The notes beneath the pieces were generated by a model. That model saw only the letters and a program-made list of their open reading frames with translations. It ran no database searches and had not been told where the DNA came from. Positions 42,017 through 50,394 of a stretch of 64,000 nucleotides of DNA are shown here, piece by piece; position 1 is the first letter of the stretch, and every line of letters begins with the position of its first letter. The position numbers and the translations under genes are program-made. This stretch comes from Microscillaceae bacterium. Its GTDB lineage: Bacteria; Bacteroidota; Bacteroidia; Cytophagales; Microscillaceae. The stretch is taken from NCBI GenBank assembly GCA_025054775.1, contig JANWZA010000041.1, positions 28,540 through 92,539 on the forward strand, in the 5' to 3' direction.

Positions 42017-43195
42017 ATGCAAATTTCAGAAGTAAATTCACCTGCCTTGGTAAAACTTTTCTTAAAAGTTCCCCAAAAAATTCATGCTCAAATTCTTAAT
42101 TCTCAATGGATACGTCCTTTGGATAGGGATGTGGAAATGATTTTTAATCCTACTCAGAACCCTTGTTTTCAGTTTGGAGAATGTACACGTTGGGTAATGC
42201 AAGACGATAGGGGTGAGCCTGTGGGTAGAATTGCTGCCTTTTACGACCATCGCATCACCAGAAAAGGTAACAAACAACCCACAGGAGGTATCGGCTTTTT
42301 TGAGTGTGTGCATAACTATGACTATGCTCGCTTACTCTTTGATACTGCCGTAAATTGGCTCAAAACCAAAGGCATGCAAGCTGCTGACGCTTCTATCAAC
42401 TTCGGAGACCGCAGCCGCTGGTGGGGTGTTTTGGTAAGGGGTTTTGAGTTAGAACCTACCTATTGCTCTAACTACAACCCACCTTATTACGCTTCCCTTT
42501 TTGAGCAGTATGGCTTTCAGCTTTATTTCAAGCAATACACTTACCAACGTTTTGTACATGAGGCAGGACTGGCAGAGAAGTTTTACGAGAAAGCACAGCG
42601 ATTACTAAAAGACAAAAAATACAAATTCAAACATATTGAAATAGCTAATTTGCCTAAGTATGCTCAAGACTTTAGAACTATCTACAATGCAAGTTGGGTA
42701 AAACACCTCGGCGTAAGTGAAATGACTGAAGCCGAAGCCCAAGCACAGGTACGGCGCCTTAAACCTATTATGGATGAAAGGTTAATTTGGTTCGCTTACT
42801 ATGATGATACTCCTATCGCCTTTTTTGTCATGATTCCTGAGTTAAATCAAATTGTAAAACGTCTTAACGGTAAATTAGATTGGCTCGGTAAACTTAAGTT
42901 TTTTTATTACCGAAAAACGTTCAAAAACACCAAAGCACTTGGGCTAATCATCGGGGTGTTACCACGCTTCCAAGGCAGAGGAGTGGAAAGTGCTATGATA
43001 GCCGAGTTTTCTAAAATTGCTTTCCAGTCCGATTTTCCTTATTTAGAATTACAATTTAATTGGGTAGGGGATTTTTTACCCGCTATGATACGCGTGTATG
43101 AAGCCTTGGGAGCCAAAGTATGTAAAGTACATCATACTTACCGATATCTGTTTGACCGAGAAGCGCCATTTGAGCGTATGCCCATCTTGAAATAA
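42017..43195 (+). CDS. GNAT-like acyltransferase family protein
   Basis: 392 residues. The pattern WVMQDDRGEPVGRIAAFYDHRI, GGIGFFECVHNYDYARLLFDTAVNWLKTKGMQAADASINFGDRSRWWGVL, then IGVLPRFQGRGVESAMIAEFSKIA (a Q/RxGxGxx/A acyl-CoA site) fits the long GNAT-like proteins of Bacteroidota. Two GNAT-like halves are likely. Substrate unknown. The gene is preceded by a 100-base gap after the small membrane protein. Confidence 0.8.
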   Translation: MQISEVNSPALVKLFLKVPQKIHAQILNSQWIRPLDRDVEMIFNPTQNPCFQFGECTRWVMQDDRGEPVGRIAAFYDHRITRKGNKQPTGGIGFFECVHNYDYARLLFDTAVNWLKTKGMQAADASINFGDRSRWWGVLVRGFELEPTYCSNYNPPYYASLFEQYGFQLYFKQYTYQRFVHEAGLAEKFYEKAQRLLKDKKYKFKHIEIANLPKYAQDFRTIYNASWVKHLGVSEMTEAEAQAQVRRLKPIMDERLIWFAYYDDTPIAFFVMIPELNQIVKRLNGKLDWLGKLKFFYYRKTFKNTKALGLIIGVLPRFQGRGVESAMIAEFSKIAFQSDFPYLELQFNWVGDFLPAMIRVYEALGAKVCKVHHTYRYLFDREAPFERMPILK

Positions 43196-43251
43196 AATTA
43201 CCTTTATACAAAAAAGGCTAAATTTTTGCATACATAACAAGCAGAAATTAG

Positions 43252-43284
43252 TTTAGTATTGATTTAGTATTGATTTAGTATTGA
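43252..43284. repeat. Three direct repeats of 11 bp upstream of the sensor gene
   Basis: TTTAGTATTGA three times in a row followed by TTTA. An 11-base period places the copies on one face of the helix. It lies between the GNAT-like gene and the TTG start of the sensor and may be a regulatory or slippage-prone site. Confidence 0.7.
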
Positions 43285-43326
43285 TTTACAACGTACGTTA
43301 GGAAATAATCTAAAAGACAACTACGT

Positions 43327-46300
43327 TTGAAACATTACAAGTTTTACATACGTCCTTACTTCTTTAAAGTTCTCTTGGGGCTGTGTGGCTTTTTTCCACT
43401 TTTGGCACAAGACGAACTAGGGAAACCCTTTTTGCACAACTACCCACGAAAAGAATACAATGCCGCTTCGCAAAATTGGGCAATTGTGCAAAATAGCAAA
43501 GGTATTTTGTATGTAGGAAACGACGATGGTTTACTAGAATTTGATGGTACAACATGGCGGTTGATTGAAATTCCTAATCACTCCGCAGTGCGTTCCTTAG
43601 CAATTGATAAAAACGACCGCGTATACGTCGGAGCCTCTTCTGAAATAGGTTATCTCGCTCCTAACGAAATAGGTAAATTGCAATACGTTTCACTTTTAGA
43701 GAAAATTCCAGCCCAAAATAGAGATTTTGCTGATACATGGGCTACACACCTTACTCCCCAAGGTGATGTTTTCTTCCAAGCAGATAACTACATTTTTCAA
43801 TTCCAAGCTAACGGTAAGCTAAAAATTTTTTATCCCGAAGCTAATAACTCGTTTTTTTTATCTTTTTGGGTAAATAGTAAGCTATGGGTGCATACGCTCT
43901 CGCGAGGGCTTATGCTTCTGGAAAACGAAAATTTATCGCTGATAAAAAAAGGAGATTTTTTTGCTAATAAACGCATCTATACGATTTTGCCTTACCAAGA
44001 AAACATACTACTCATCGGCGTGAAAGACGAAGGGCTTTACCTTTATGACCTGTACGAACAGAGAATAGAAAAATGGGAAACTCCTGCAAACGAACTCCTA
44101 AACCAATATGCACTATATACCGCTACTAAATTGCACGATGGAAACTATGCCTTCGGTACCCGCAAAGGTGGTGTCTTGATTGTAAGTAAGCGTGGAGAAG
44201 TATTAGAAAAAATTGACGAGTCAACTAATTTACAAGATAATAATGTCCGTTATATTTTTCAAAGCCAAGAACATACCTTGTGGTTAGCTCTTGACGAGGG
44301 AATCAGCCGAGTAGAAATTAGCTCTCCTATTCGCTTTTGGGACAGACACAACGGCTTGCGAGGACGAGTAGAGCATATCACACGTTTCCAAAATACCCTT
44401 TACGTAGCTACCAGTAGTGGGCTTTTTTATCTTAAAAAGAACCGCTTTCACCTCGTAAAAGATACGGAAACACAGTGCTGGAGCCTAGTAATAGTTCGTA
44501 TAGAAGAAAAAGAGATGCTTATTTTGGCAAATAATAAAGGCATTTTTGAGATTAAACAGGATAAAGCTATCTTGATTGATAATGCTAACAACGAGACCGC
44601 TTTGTGCCTGTACCATTCCCAGAAAGTACCTAGTCGCTTGTTTGTAGGGCTAAAGCACGGACTAATGTCTCTAATTTGGGAGAATGGCAGGTGGCGAAAT
44701 GAAGGGAAAATACAAAATGTCTCCTCTCACGAGGAAGTATACAGTTTAGCCGAAGACAAGGATGGTTCAATTTGGATAGGAACGTTTATTCATGGAGTAA
44801 TTCGTTTGCAATTTTCACAACTCCAACCACTCAAAGTGGCACAAGTAGAAAGGTTTAATCAAAATCACGGCTTTGCTTCTGTGCGTGATTTACGTATCTT
44901 TTACATTCAACAAGAAATGTATTTTGGTACTAAAAGTGGCTTATACCGCTTTGACAGCCAAAAGAAACTATTTTTCCAAGATAAAACCTTCGCAAAAGCA
45001 TTTACAAATAAGAGCGTATTTAGCCTAATACAAGACCAACATAAGCAAATTTGGATAGCAGGTATCAACAACTTAAAGTCAGCTATCGGTAAAATTACCC
45101 AAAAAAAGGGGCAAGATAGCTATCAGTTTAATGATACCATTCTTAAACGCCTGCCTGAGATTAGTCGCCCTTTTTTATTTGCTGATGGAGATAACATCTG
45201 GATAGGGAGTGCCGAAGGATTGTTCAAACTTAATAGCTCACAAAGCAAAAGTTATTATCAAAAATTTAATACGCTAATACGAAAAGTTATCGTAGCACCT
45301 AATAAAACCATTTTTGAAGGAGTGTTTACTGAAATAAGTCCACAAAAGAAAGTAGTTTATGCTGAAAGGCAAACTTACATACCACAACTTCCTTTTGAGG
45401 AAAATTCTATTACTTTCTTTTATGCCGCTCCCCAATTTGAAGGCGAAAATGATGCCATGCAGTATAGTCACTTTTTAGAAGGCTATGACGAAAAATGGTC
45501 AGAATGGAGTGAGGATACTAAAAAACAATACACTAATCTTTATGAAGGCACCTACACTTTCAGAGTAAAAGCACGCAACATCTACCTCTTTGAAAGCAAA
45601 GAAGCAGTGTTTACTTTCAAAGTACTTACACCATGGTACCGCACCTGGTGGGCCTACATAATATATTTTGTACTATCAATAGTGACTGTTTTGGCAATCA
45701 TTTATTGGAACAACCAACGCCTTATTACTCAAAATGAAAATTTAGAAAAAGCTATCCAAAAGCGAACCGAAGAAATTTTACTCAAAAATATTGAACTAGA
45801 ACAACAACGTGAGGAAATTAGCCTCCAAGCGGAAACCTTAGCCGATGCTTACAACGAAATTAACAAGCAAAAGAAAGAATTACAAGGAATTGCCGATGAA
45901 ATAAAAGCAAGTATTAACTACGCCAGCCGCATACAAAACGCTATCTTACCTGATATACAGACTATAAAGCAAGGGATTCCTGAAATTTTTATCATTTATC
46001 GCCCCAGGGATGTGGTAAGCGGTGATTTTTACTGGTACACCGAAACCCAAGCCGAACCATTGTATGCTATTGATCCTGTGCTAAAAGCCTCTGTTTTTAA
46101 GGGCTTTTCTGATGTAAAGCAAATAATTGCTGCTATTGATTGCACAGGGCACGGAGTACCAGGAGCTTTTATGAGTATGATTGGAGACTCATATCTAAAC
46201 CAAATCGTGAACCTACAAGGTATCGTTGAACCTGACGAAATTTTGAGAGAACTACACTTCAACGTCTCTACAGCTCTCAGAAAACATAAAACCCAAAATA

Positions 46301-46719
46301 ACGATGGCATGGATGTGGCTATTTGCACCATAGATAAAAAAAATAAAATTTTAGAATATGCAGGAGCGAGAAATCCCCTAGTTTATATCCAAAATAATCA
46401 ACTATATAAAATTACTGCTGACCGATATGCCGTAGGAGGCTATATCTTTGATGATATGTATTCGCGCAGATATACCAAACATACCATCTCTTTTGAACAG
46501 CCCACCTGGTTTTATATCTTTTCTGACGGCTACCAAGACCAGTTTGGACAAGGTACACTCCGAAAGTTTACTACCAAACAACTCTATAATTTATTTTTAG
46601 AAATTCACCAATACCCTGCTGAAACGCAAAAACAAATCATGGAAGATACCTTAGAGACCTGGATGTATAACTCTGAACAAGTAGATGATATTTTAGTAAT
46701 CGGTTTTAAGTTAGGTTAA
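43327..46719 (+). CDS. Propeller sensor with output PP2C/SpoIIE-type phosphatase
   Basis: 1130 residues, TTG start. Signal peptide (FFKVLLGLCGFFPLLAQ). Residues ~40-650 hold seven to fourteen two-component propeller repeats (e.g. GTTWRLIEIPNHSAVRSLAIDKNDRVYVGASSEIGYL, IWIAGINNLKSA). Y_Y_Y domain around 690-765, one membrane helix at 774-796, a coiled coil to ~860, then a SpoIIE/RsbU-type phosphatase with VVSGDFYWY, AAIDCTGHGVPGAFMSMIG, DGMDVAIC and SDGYQDQFG. So an extracytoplasmic signal would control dephosphorylation of an anti-sigma-factor antagonist or similar protein. The output is a phosphatase instead of the usual histidine kinase. The next gene is 15 bases on. Confidence 0.92.
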   Translation: MKHYKFYIRPYFFKVLLGLCGFFPLLAQDELGKPFLHNYPRKEYNAASQNWAIVQNSKGILYVGNDDGLLEFDGTTWRLIEIPNHSAVRSLAIDKNDRVYVGASSEIGYLAPNEIGKLQYVSLLEKIPAQNRDFADTWATHLTPQGDVFFQADNYIFQFQANGKLKIFYPEANNSFFLSFWVNSKLWVHTLSRGLMLLENENLSLIKKGDFFANKRIYTILPYQENILLIGVKDEGLYLYDLYEQRIEKWETPANELLNQYALYTATKLHDGNYAFGTRKGGVLIVSKRGEVLEKIDESTNLQDNNVRYIFQSQEHTLWLALDEGISRVEISSPIRFWDRHNGLRGRVEHITRFQNTLYVATSSGLFYLKKNRFHLVKDTETQCWSLVIVRIEEKEMLILANNKGIFEIKQDKAILIDNANNETALCLYHSQKVPSRLFVGLKHGLMSLIWENGRWRNEGKIQNVSSHEEVYSLAEDKDGSIWIGTFIHGVIRLQFSQLQPLKVAQVERFNQNHGFASVRDLRIFYIQQEMYFGTKSGLYRFDSQKKLFFQDKTFAKAFTNKSVFSLIQDQHKQIWIAGINNLKSAIGKITQKKGQDSYQFNDTILKRLPEISRPFLFADGDNIWIGSAEGLFKLNSSQSKSYYQKFNTLIRKVIVAPNKTIFEGVFTEISPQKKVVYAERQTYIPQLPFEENSITFFYAAPQFEGENDAMQYSHFLEGYDEKWSEWSEDTKKQYTNLYEGTYTFRVKARNIYLFESKEAVFTFKVLTPWYRTWWAYIIYFVLSIVTVLAIIYWNNQRLITQNENLEKAIQKRTEEILLKNIELEQQREEISLQAETLADAYNEINKQKKELQGIADEIKASINYASRIQNAILPDIQTIKQGIPEIFIIYRPRDVVSGDFYWYTETQAEPLYAIDPVLKASVFKGFSDVKQIIAAIDCTGHGVPGAFMSMIGDSYLNQIVNLQGIVEPDEILRELHFNVSTALRKHKTQNNDGMDVAICTIDKKNKILEYAGARNPLVYIQNNQLYKITADRYAVGGYIFDDMYSRRYTKHTISFEQPTWFYIFSDGYQDQFGQGTLRKFTTKQLYNLFLEIHQYPAETQKQIMEDTLETWMYNSEQVDDILVIGFKLG

Positions 46720-46734
46720 ACTTCTCCCCGAGAT

Positions 46735-47586
46735 ATGGCTTCTTTTCTGATTGCTGATAGTGGCTCTACCAAAACTTCCTGGGCTTGGGTAGATACACAA
46801 CGACCTACAGAGGTTAAAGTTTGGCTTACTGCAGGTATCAACCCTTATTTTCAAAACAGCCAAGAAATTGCTCAAACGCTTCATTATGAGCAAATTAGCA
46901 AAAAATATCCTCAACCTGTTGAGCAAATATTTTTCTATGGGGCAGGTTGCTCTACCACTGAAAATAAGCAAACAGTAATTAAAGCTCTAAAACAACATTT
47001 TCCTGAAAGTAATATTCAAGTAGAAACAGACATGCTTGGAGCAGCACGTAGTTTGTGCTTAAATACCAAGGGCATTACTTGCATTTTAGGTACAGGCTCT
47101 AATACTTGTTTGTATGATGGACAAGCAATTGCTTTTCAACCCCTTAATTTAGGCTTTTGGCTCGGCGACGAGGGGAGTGGAGGCTATATAGGCAAACAAC
47201 TGATATTAGCTTTTTTACATCAAACCCTACCTACGCACATAGCACAAGATTTTAGTGAAAAATACGAACTTACTCTGACTACGGTGCTAGAAAATGCCTA
47301 TCAAAAGCCTTATCCTAATCGGTATTTTGCTCAATTTGCTCAATTTTTAGCTAATTACCAAAGGGATAATTTCGTACATACCCTACTTTATCATAGTTTT
47401 GAGCAGTTTATTGATAAATATGTAAGCAAAATTCCTAATTTTCAGCACTATAATATTCATTTCACAGGCTCAATTGCTTATCATTTTCAGGCAATTTTAC
47501 GCAAAGTTTTAGCAGAAAAGCATCTTGTTTGTGGAAAAATCACTGAGAGTCCCGTGCGAGGTTTAATAGAATACCACGTTTATTAG
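46735..47586 (+). CDS. BadF/BadG-type ATPase, N-acetylglucosamine-kinase-like
   Basis: 283 residues. ASKHA fold: phosphate 1 motif LIADSGSTKTSWAW, ITCILGTGSNTCLYDG and LGFWLGDEGSGGYIGKQLILAF (family signature). The order of motifs fits the Bacteroidota GlcNAc-kinase-like proteins of the BadF/BcrAD family. It is co-transcribed with the propeller sensor 15 bases upstream. Its last 47 bases overlap the end of the convergent NadR-like gene. The sugar substrate is an inference. Confidence 0.83.
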   Translation: MASFLIADSGSTKTSWAWVDTQRPTEVKVWLTAGINPYFQNSQEIAQTLHYEQISKKYPQPVEQIFFYGAGCSTTENKQTVIKALKQHFPESNIQVETDMLGAARSLCLNTKGITCILGTGSNTCLYDGQAIAFQPLNLGFWLGDEGSGGYIGKQLILAFLHQTLPTHIAQDFSEKYELTLTTVLENAYQKPYPNRYFAQFAQFLANYQRDNFVHTLLYHSFEQFIDKYVSKIPNFQHYNIHFTGSIAYHFQAILRKVLAEKHLVCGKITESPVRGLIEYHVY

Positions 47587-48091
47587 CAAGTTCCTGTATT
47601 GCCTGAATAGCTTTCTGAGTTCGCTCTTTGCACATTCCTGTAATGATTTCATAATTCCAACCTAAATTTTTTGCTTCGTTTAAGTACCATTGCCAAAAAA
47701 AATCTCTTTTATGCGGATGTTCACGCAATTTGTCATACTGCCAAGGCAAGTCAATATAAGTAAGCAAATACAAATCAAAATCTTGTTTGGGTAAATTTGC
47801 TAAAATCCAAGCATGACATTTCCCAAAGGCATGTTCGGCCCAGATTTTAGTAACTAATAACTCTGTATCGCAAAATATGATTTGGTTTGCTTGTTGTTTT
47901 TTTAGTTCATATTCCTGCATTTGCATTTGAGCAATGTGTAAAATATCGGTGTAGTTGTAAGCACGAGGTAAATTTTCCAAATAAGAGCGGGCATACTCCT
48001 CTACCCAAACTGTATGAAAGTGCTTTGCTAATGCTTCGCAAAGCGTACTTTTACCTGTGGATTCGGGACCTGTAATAGCTACTTTAAGCAT
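47540..48091 (-). CDS. NadR-like nicotinamide riboside kinase / P-loop ATPase
   Basis: 183 residues. P-loop GPESTGKST at residues 8-16, then VWVEEYARSYLENLPRAYNYTDILHIAQMQ, FCDTELLVTKIWAEHAFG, LLTYIDLPWQYDKLREHPHKRDFFWQWY (family pattern of the ribosylnicotinamide kinase part of NadR). Standalone form without an N-terminal adenylyltransferase. It would make NMN from nicotinamide riboside. Ends 47 bases inside the opposite gene. Family call is solid; substrate inferred. Confidence 0.85.
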   Translation of the reverse strand: MLKVAITGPESTGKSTLCEALAKHFHTVWVEEYARSYLENLPRAYNYTDILHIAQMQMQEYELKKQQANQIIFCDTELLVTKIWAEHAFGKCHAWILANLPKQDFDLYLLTYIDLPWQYDKLREHPHKRDFFWQWYLNEAKNLGWNYEIITGMCKERTQKAIQAIQELANKRGILLNLARDSQ

Positions 48092-48151
48092 GAAAATTAT
48101 ATTTTCAGTTCATGAAAAAGCAATTTACACCAAAAAGAGAACAAACTCTCA

Positions 48152-49108
48152 CTATGATTTACTTTTCCTAATTGTTAATACCTTTTCTACGATATTTGCT
48201 GCGGTGAGTCCATATTTTTGCATAAGTTCTTCAGGTTTTCCGCTTTCGCCGAACCTATCCTGTACAGCTACCATAGCCATACGTGTAGGCAAATTTTGGG
48301 CTAATAATTGAGCAATACTGTCACCTAAACCACCATTGAGTTGATGTTCTTCTGCCGTAACCACTAAGCGTGTTTTTTGAACCGATTGTAAAATAGCTTC
48401 TGTATCCAAGGGCTTAATAGTGTGGATGTTGATAATTTCAGCACTAATACCTTGCTCGGCTAATATTTCACCTGCTTTAATAGCTTCCCAAACCAAATGC
48501 CCTGTGGCAAAAATACTTACGTCGGTGCCCTCGTTCAAAAGTAGGGCCTTACCAATTTCAAAAACTTGATCTGGAGGTGTAAACACGGGCATAACAGGTC
48601 TTCCAAAACGCAAGTAAACTGCTCCTTGGTAGTCTGCAATAGCTATGGTAGCGGCTTTGGTTTGGTTATAGTCGCAAGGGTTGATAACGGTCATATGGGG
48701 GAGCATTTTCATCATGCCTATATCTTCTAAAATTTGGTGCGTGGCACCGTCCTCACCTAGGGTAAGTCCTGCATGAGAGGCACAAATTTTTACATTTGCA
48801 TGCGAGTAAGCGATAGATTGACGAATTTGGTCGTAAACGCGTCCAGTAGAAAAATTAGCAAAAGTGCCAGTGTAGGGGATTTTGCCACTAATCGCCATCC
48901 CTGCGGCAATACCCATCATATTAGCTTCGGCTATACCTACTTGAAAAAAGCGGTGCGGGAATCGTTTTTGGAAAGCATCCATTTTGAGCGAGCTTGTCAA
49001 GTCAGCACAAAGAGCGACTACTTGGTCATTCTTTTGAGCTACCTCCAGTAGCCCTGCTCCAAAGCCAGAGCGTGTATCCTTTCGGTCTAAAATTGTATAT
49101 TTTTTCAT
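48152..49108 (-). CDS. Transketolase C-terminal subunit
   Basis: 318 residues, the pyrimidine-binding plus C-terminal half of transketolase as a separate chain: TRSGFGAGLLEVAQ, VGIAEANMMGIAAGMA with the catalytic Glu, CASHAGLTLGEDGATHQILEDIGMM, VINPCDYNQTKAA, VVTAEEHQLNGGLGDSIAQLL. The N-terminal thiamine-diphosphate half should be a second gene, usually adjacent upstream; on this strand upstream there is no such gene in the window. The neighbour crtZ is on the other strand. Confidence 0.9.
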   Translation of the reverse strand: MKKYTILDRKDTRSGFGAGLLEVAQKNDQVVALCADLTSSLKMDAFQKRFPHRFFQVGIAEANMMGIAAGMAISGKIPYTGTFANFSTGRVYDQIRQSIAYSHANVKICASHAGLTLGEDGATHQILEDIGMMKMLPHMTVINPCDYNQTKAATIAIADYQGAVYLRFGRPVMPVFTPPDQVFEIGKALLLNEGTDVSIFATGHLVWEAIKAGEILAEQGISAEIINIHTIKPLDTEAILQSVQKTRLVVTAEEHQLNGGLGDSIAQLLAQNLPTRMAMVAVQDRFGESGKPEELMQKYGLTAANIVEKVLTIRKSKS

Positions 49109-49391
49109 TATTATTCATTTTAAGCTACCTTTTTAGGTATTTAGCAAAATGCTGTAGATAGCACAACAATAGGCGTTCAAAATTACAAAATCTATTTTAA
49201 TTCAAAACTTTGCGAAATACTTGACACGGCAAACATTCTTAAAGGAAGATAGTTTTAAGGAAAAAAAGAAGTATTTTCATTTTTTTGTGCGAACTTTGGC
49301 TTACAAATCCTTGCAAGGGTAAAGCAAATAGTTAAGTTTAGTAAAGCAATAGTCAAGTTTATAAGTTGCTCAATAAATAAAAGTAATAGTT

Positions 49392-49865
49392 ATGGAAATT
49401 GCAATTTTTATTCTCCTTATGGTAGGTACTTTCTTCTTGATGGAGGGAGTAGCGTGGTTTACACATAAGTATATCATGCATGGCTTTTTGTGGTGTTGGC
49501 ATAGGTCGCATCATGAGCCTCATGAGGGTTTCTTTGAAAAGAATGATTATTTTGCGGTGGTGTTTAGTGTGCCGTCAATTCTTACTATTGTTTTAGGTTT
49601 TGAGGTATCTTGGCTTTGGTTCTTGAAACCGATAGGGTTTGGTATATTAGCTTATGGTATTTTTTATATAATTTTTCATGATATAATTGTGCATAGGAGA
49701 ATAAAAATTAAGTTTGTTGCCAAAAATCCCTATCTTAAACGCATGATAAGGGCGCACAAAATTCACCACAAGTGCCTTACCAAAGATGGTGCAGAAGCCT
49801 TTGGGTTCTTGTATGCTCCTAAAAAATATGCTGTAAAAGAAGTGGAGAATAAGCCCTCTGTTTGA
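49392..49865 (+). CDS. crtZ: Beta-carotene hydroxylase
   Basis: 157 residues, non-heme di-iron membrane enzyme hydroxylating carotenoids to zeaxanthin. His motifs of the fatty-acid-hydroxylase superfamily: HKYIMH (25-30), HRSHH (37-41), HDIIVHRR and HKIHH near the C-terminus. Four hydrophobic segments. No other carotenoid genes are near, so it acts with enzymes elsewhere. Convergent with the minus-strand unit that follows. Confidence 0.92.
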   Translation: MEIAIFILLMVGTFFLMEGVAWFTHKYIMHGFLWCWHRSHHEPHEGFFEKNDYFAVVFSVPSILTIVLGFEVSWLWFLKPIGFGILAYGIFYIIFHDIIVHRRIKIKFVAKNPYLKRMIRAHKIHHKCLTKDGAEAFGFLYAPKKYAVKEVENKPSV

Positions 49866-49883
49866 AAAGCACTATTTGCCTTG

Positions 49884-50381
49884 TTAGTTTGTAAGGCGAT
49901 GCAAGCGAAAATCTAAAAATAATTGCACGAGGTTGGCTCTAATGGCATCACGCAAGTAATCCATAAGACGATCTTCTTCCTTTTTGCCAAGTGTAAAAGT
50001 ATTGTCTTTATTTCGCATTTCTAAAAATTCCTCTGTAAGCAAAGCCAAGTTTTTGAAGACTTTGGCTTTATATTTTATCTTTACATTGGAAGCATCTGTG
50101 CGATTAATATAAGCTATCAGAGCTTCTACTTCAGGTTTAAGAATAACCAAAGCCTCCTCCTCTACTGTCTTGGCGAGTTGAGCCGTGTCCATCTCTTTGT
50201 TTTGCAATACAGCAGCTGAAAGGCTTTGTGAAGCAAATTGAATGTATTTTTGCTCAATGTCAGCAATAAAATCGGCACCACGTTTGCCTGCACTAAGACT
50301 AGTTTGCCTACCTAGGAAATAAAAAAATCCTACAAGCCCTCCTAGGAGGATAAGAAATTCAGTCCAGCCGAAGGTTTGCAT
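49884..50381 (-). CDS. Unknown membrane-anchored protein
   Basis: 165 residues with one N-terminal membrane helix (FLILLGGLVGFFYFL) and a helical cytoplasmic or periplasmic rest, including a stretch with heptad character (KYIQFASQSLSAAVLQ, AQLAKTVEEEALVILKPEVEALIA). No known family. It lies 13 bases after the XRE regulator, at the end of the minus-strand unit. Confidence 0.6.
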   Translation of the reverse strand: MQTFGWTEFLILLGGLVGFFYFLGRQTSLSAGKRGADFIADIEQKYIQFASQSLSAAVLQNKEMDTAQLAKTVEEEALVILKPEVEALIAYINRTDASNVKIKYKAKVFKNLALLTEEFLEMRNKDNTFTLGKKEEDRLMDYLRDAIRANLVQLFLDFRLHRLTN

Positions 50382-50394
50382 GTTTTTTTAAGAT

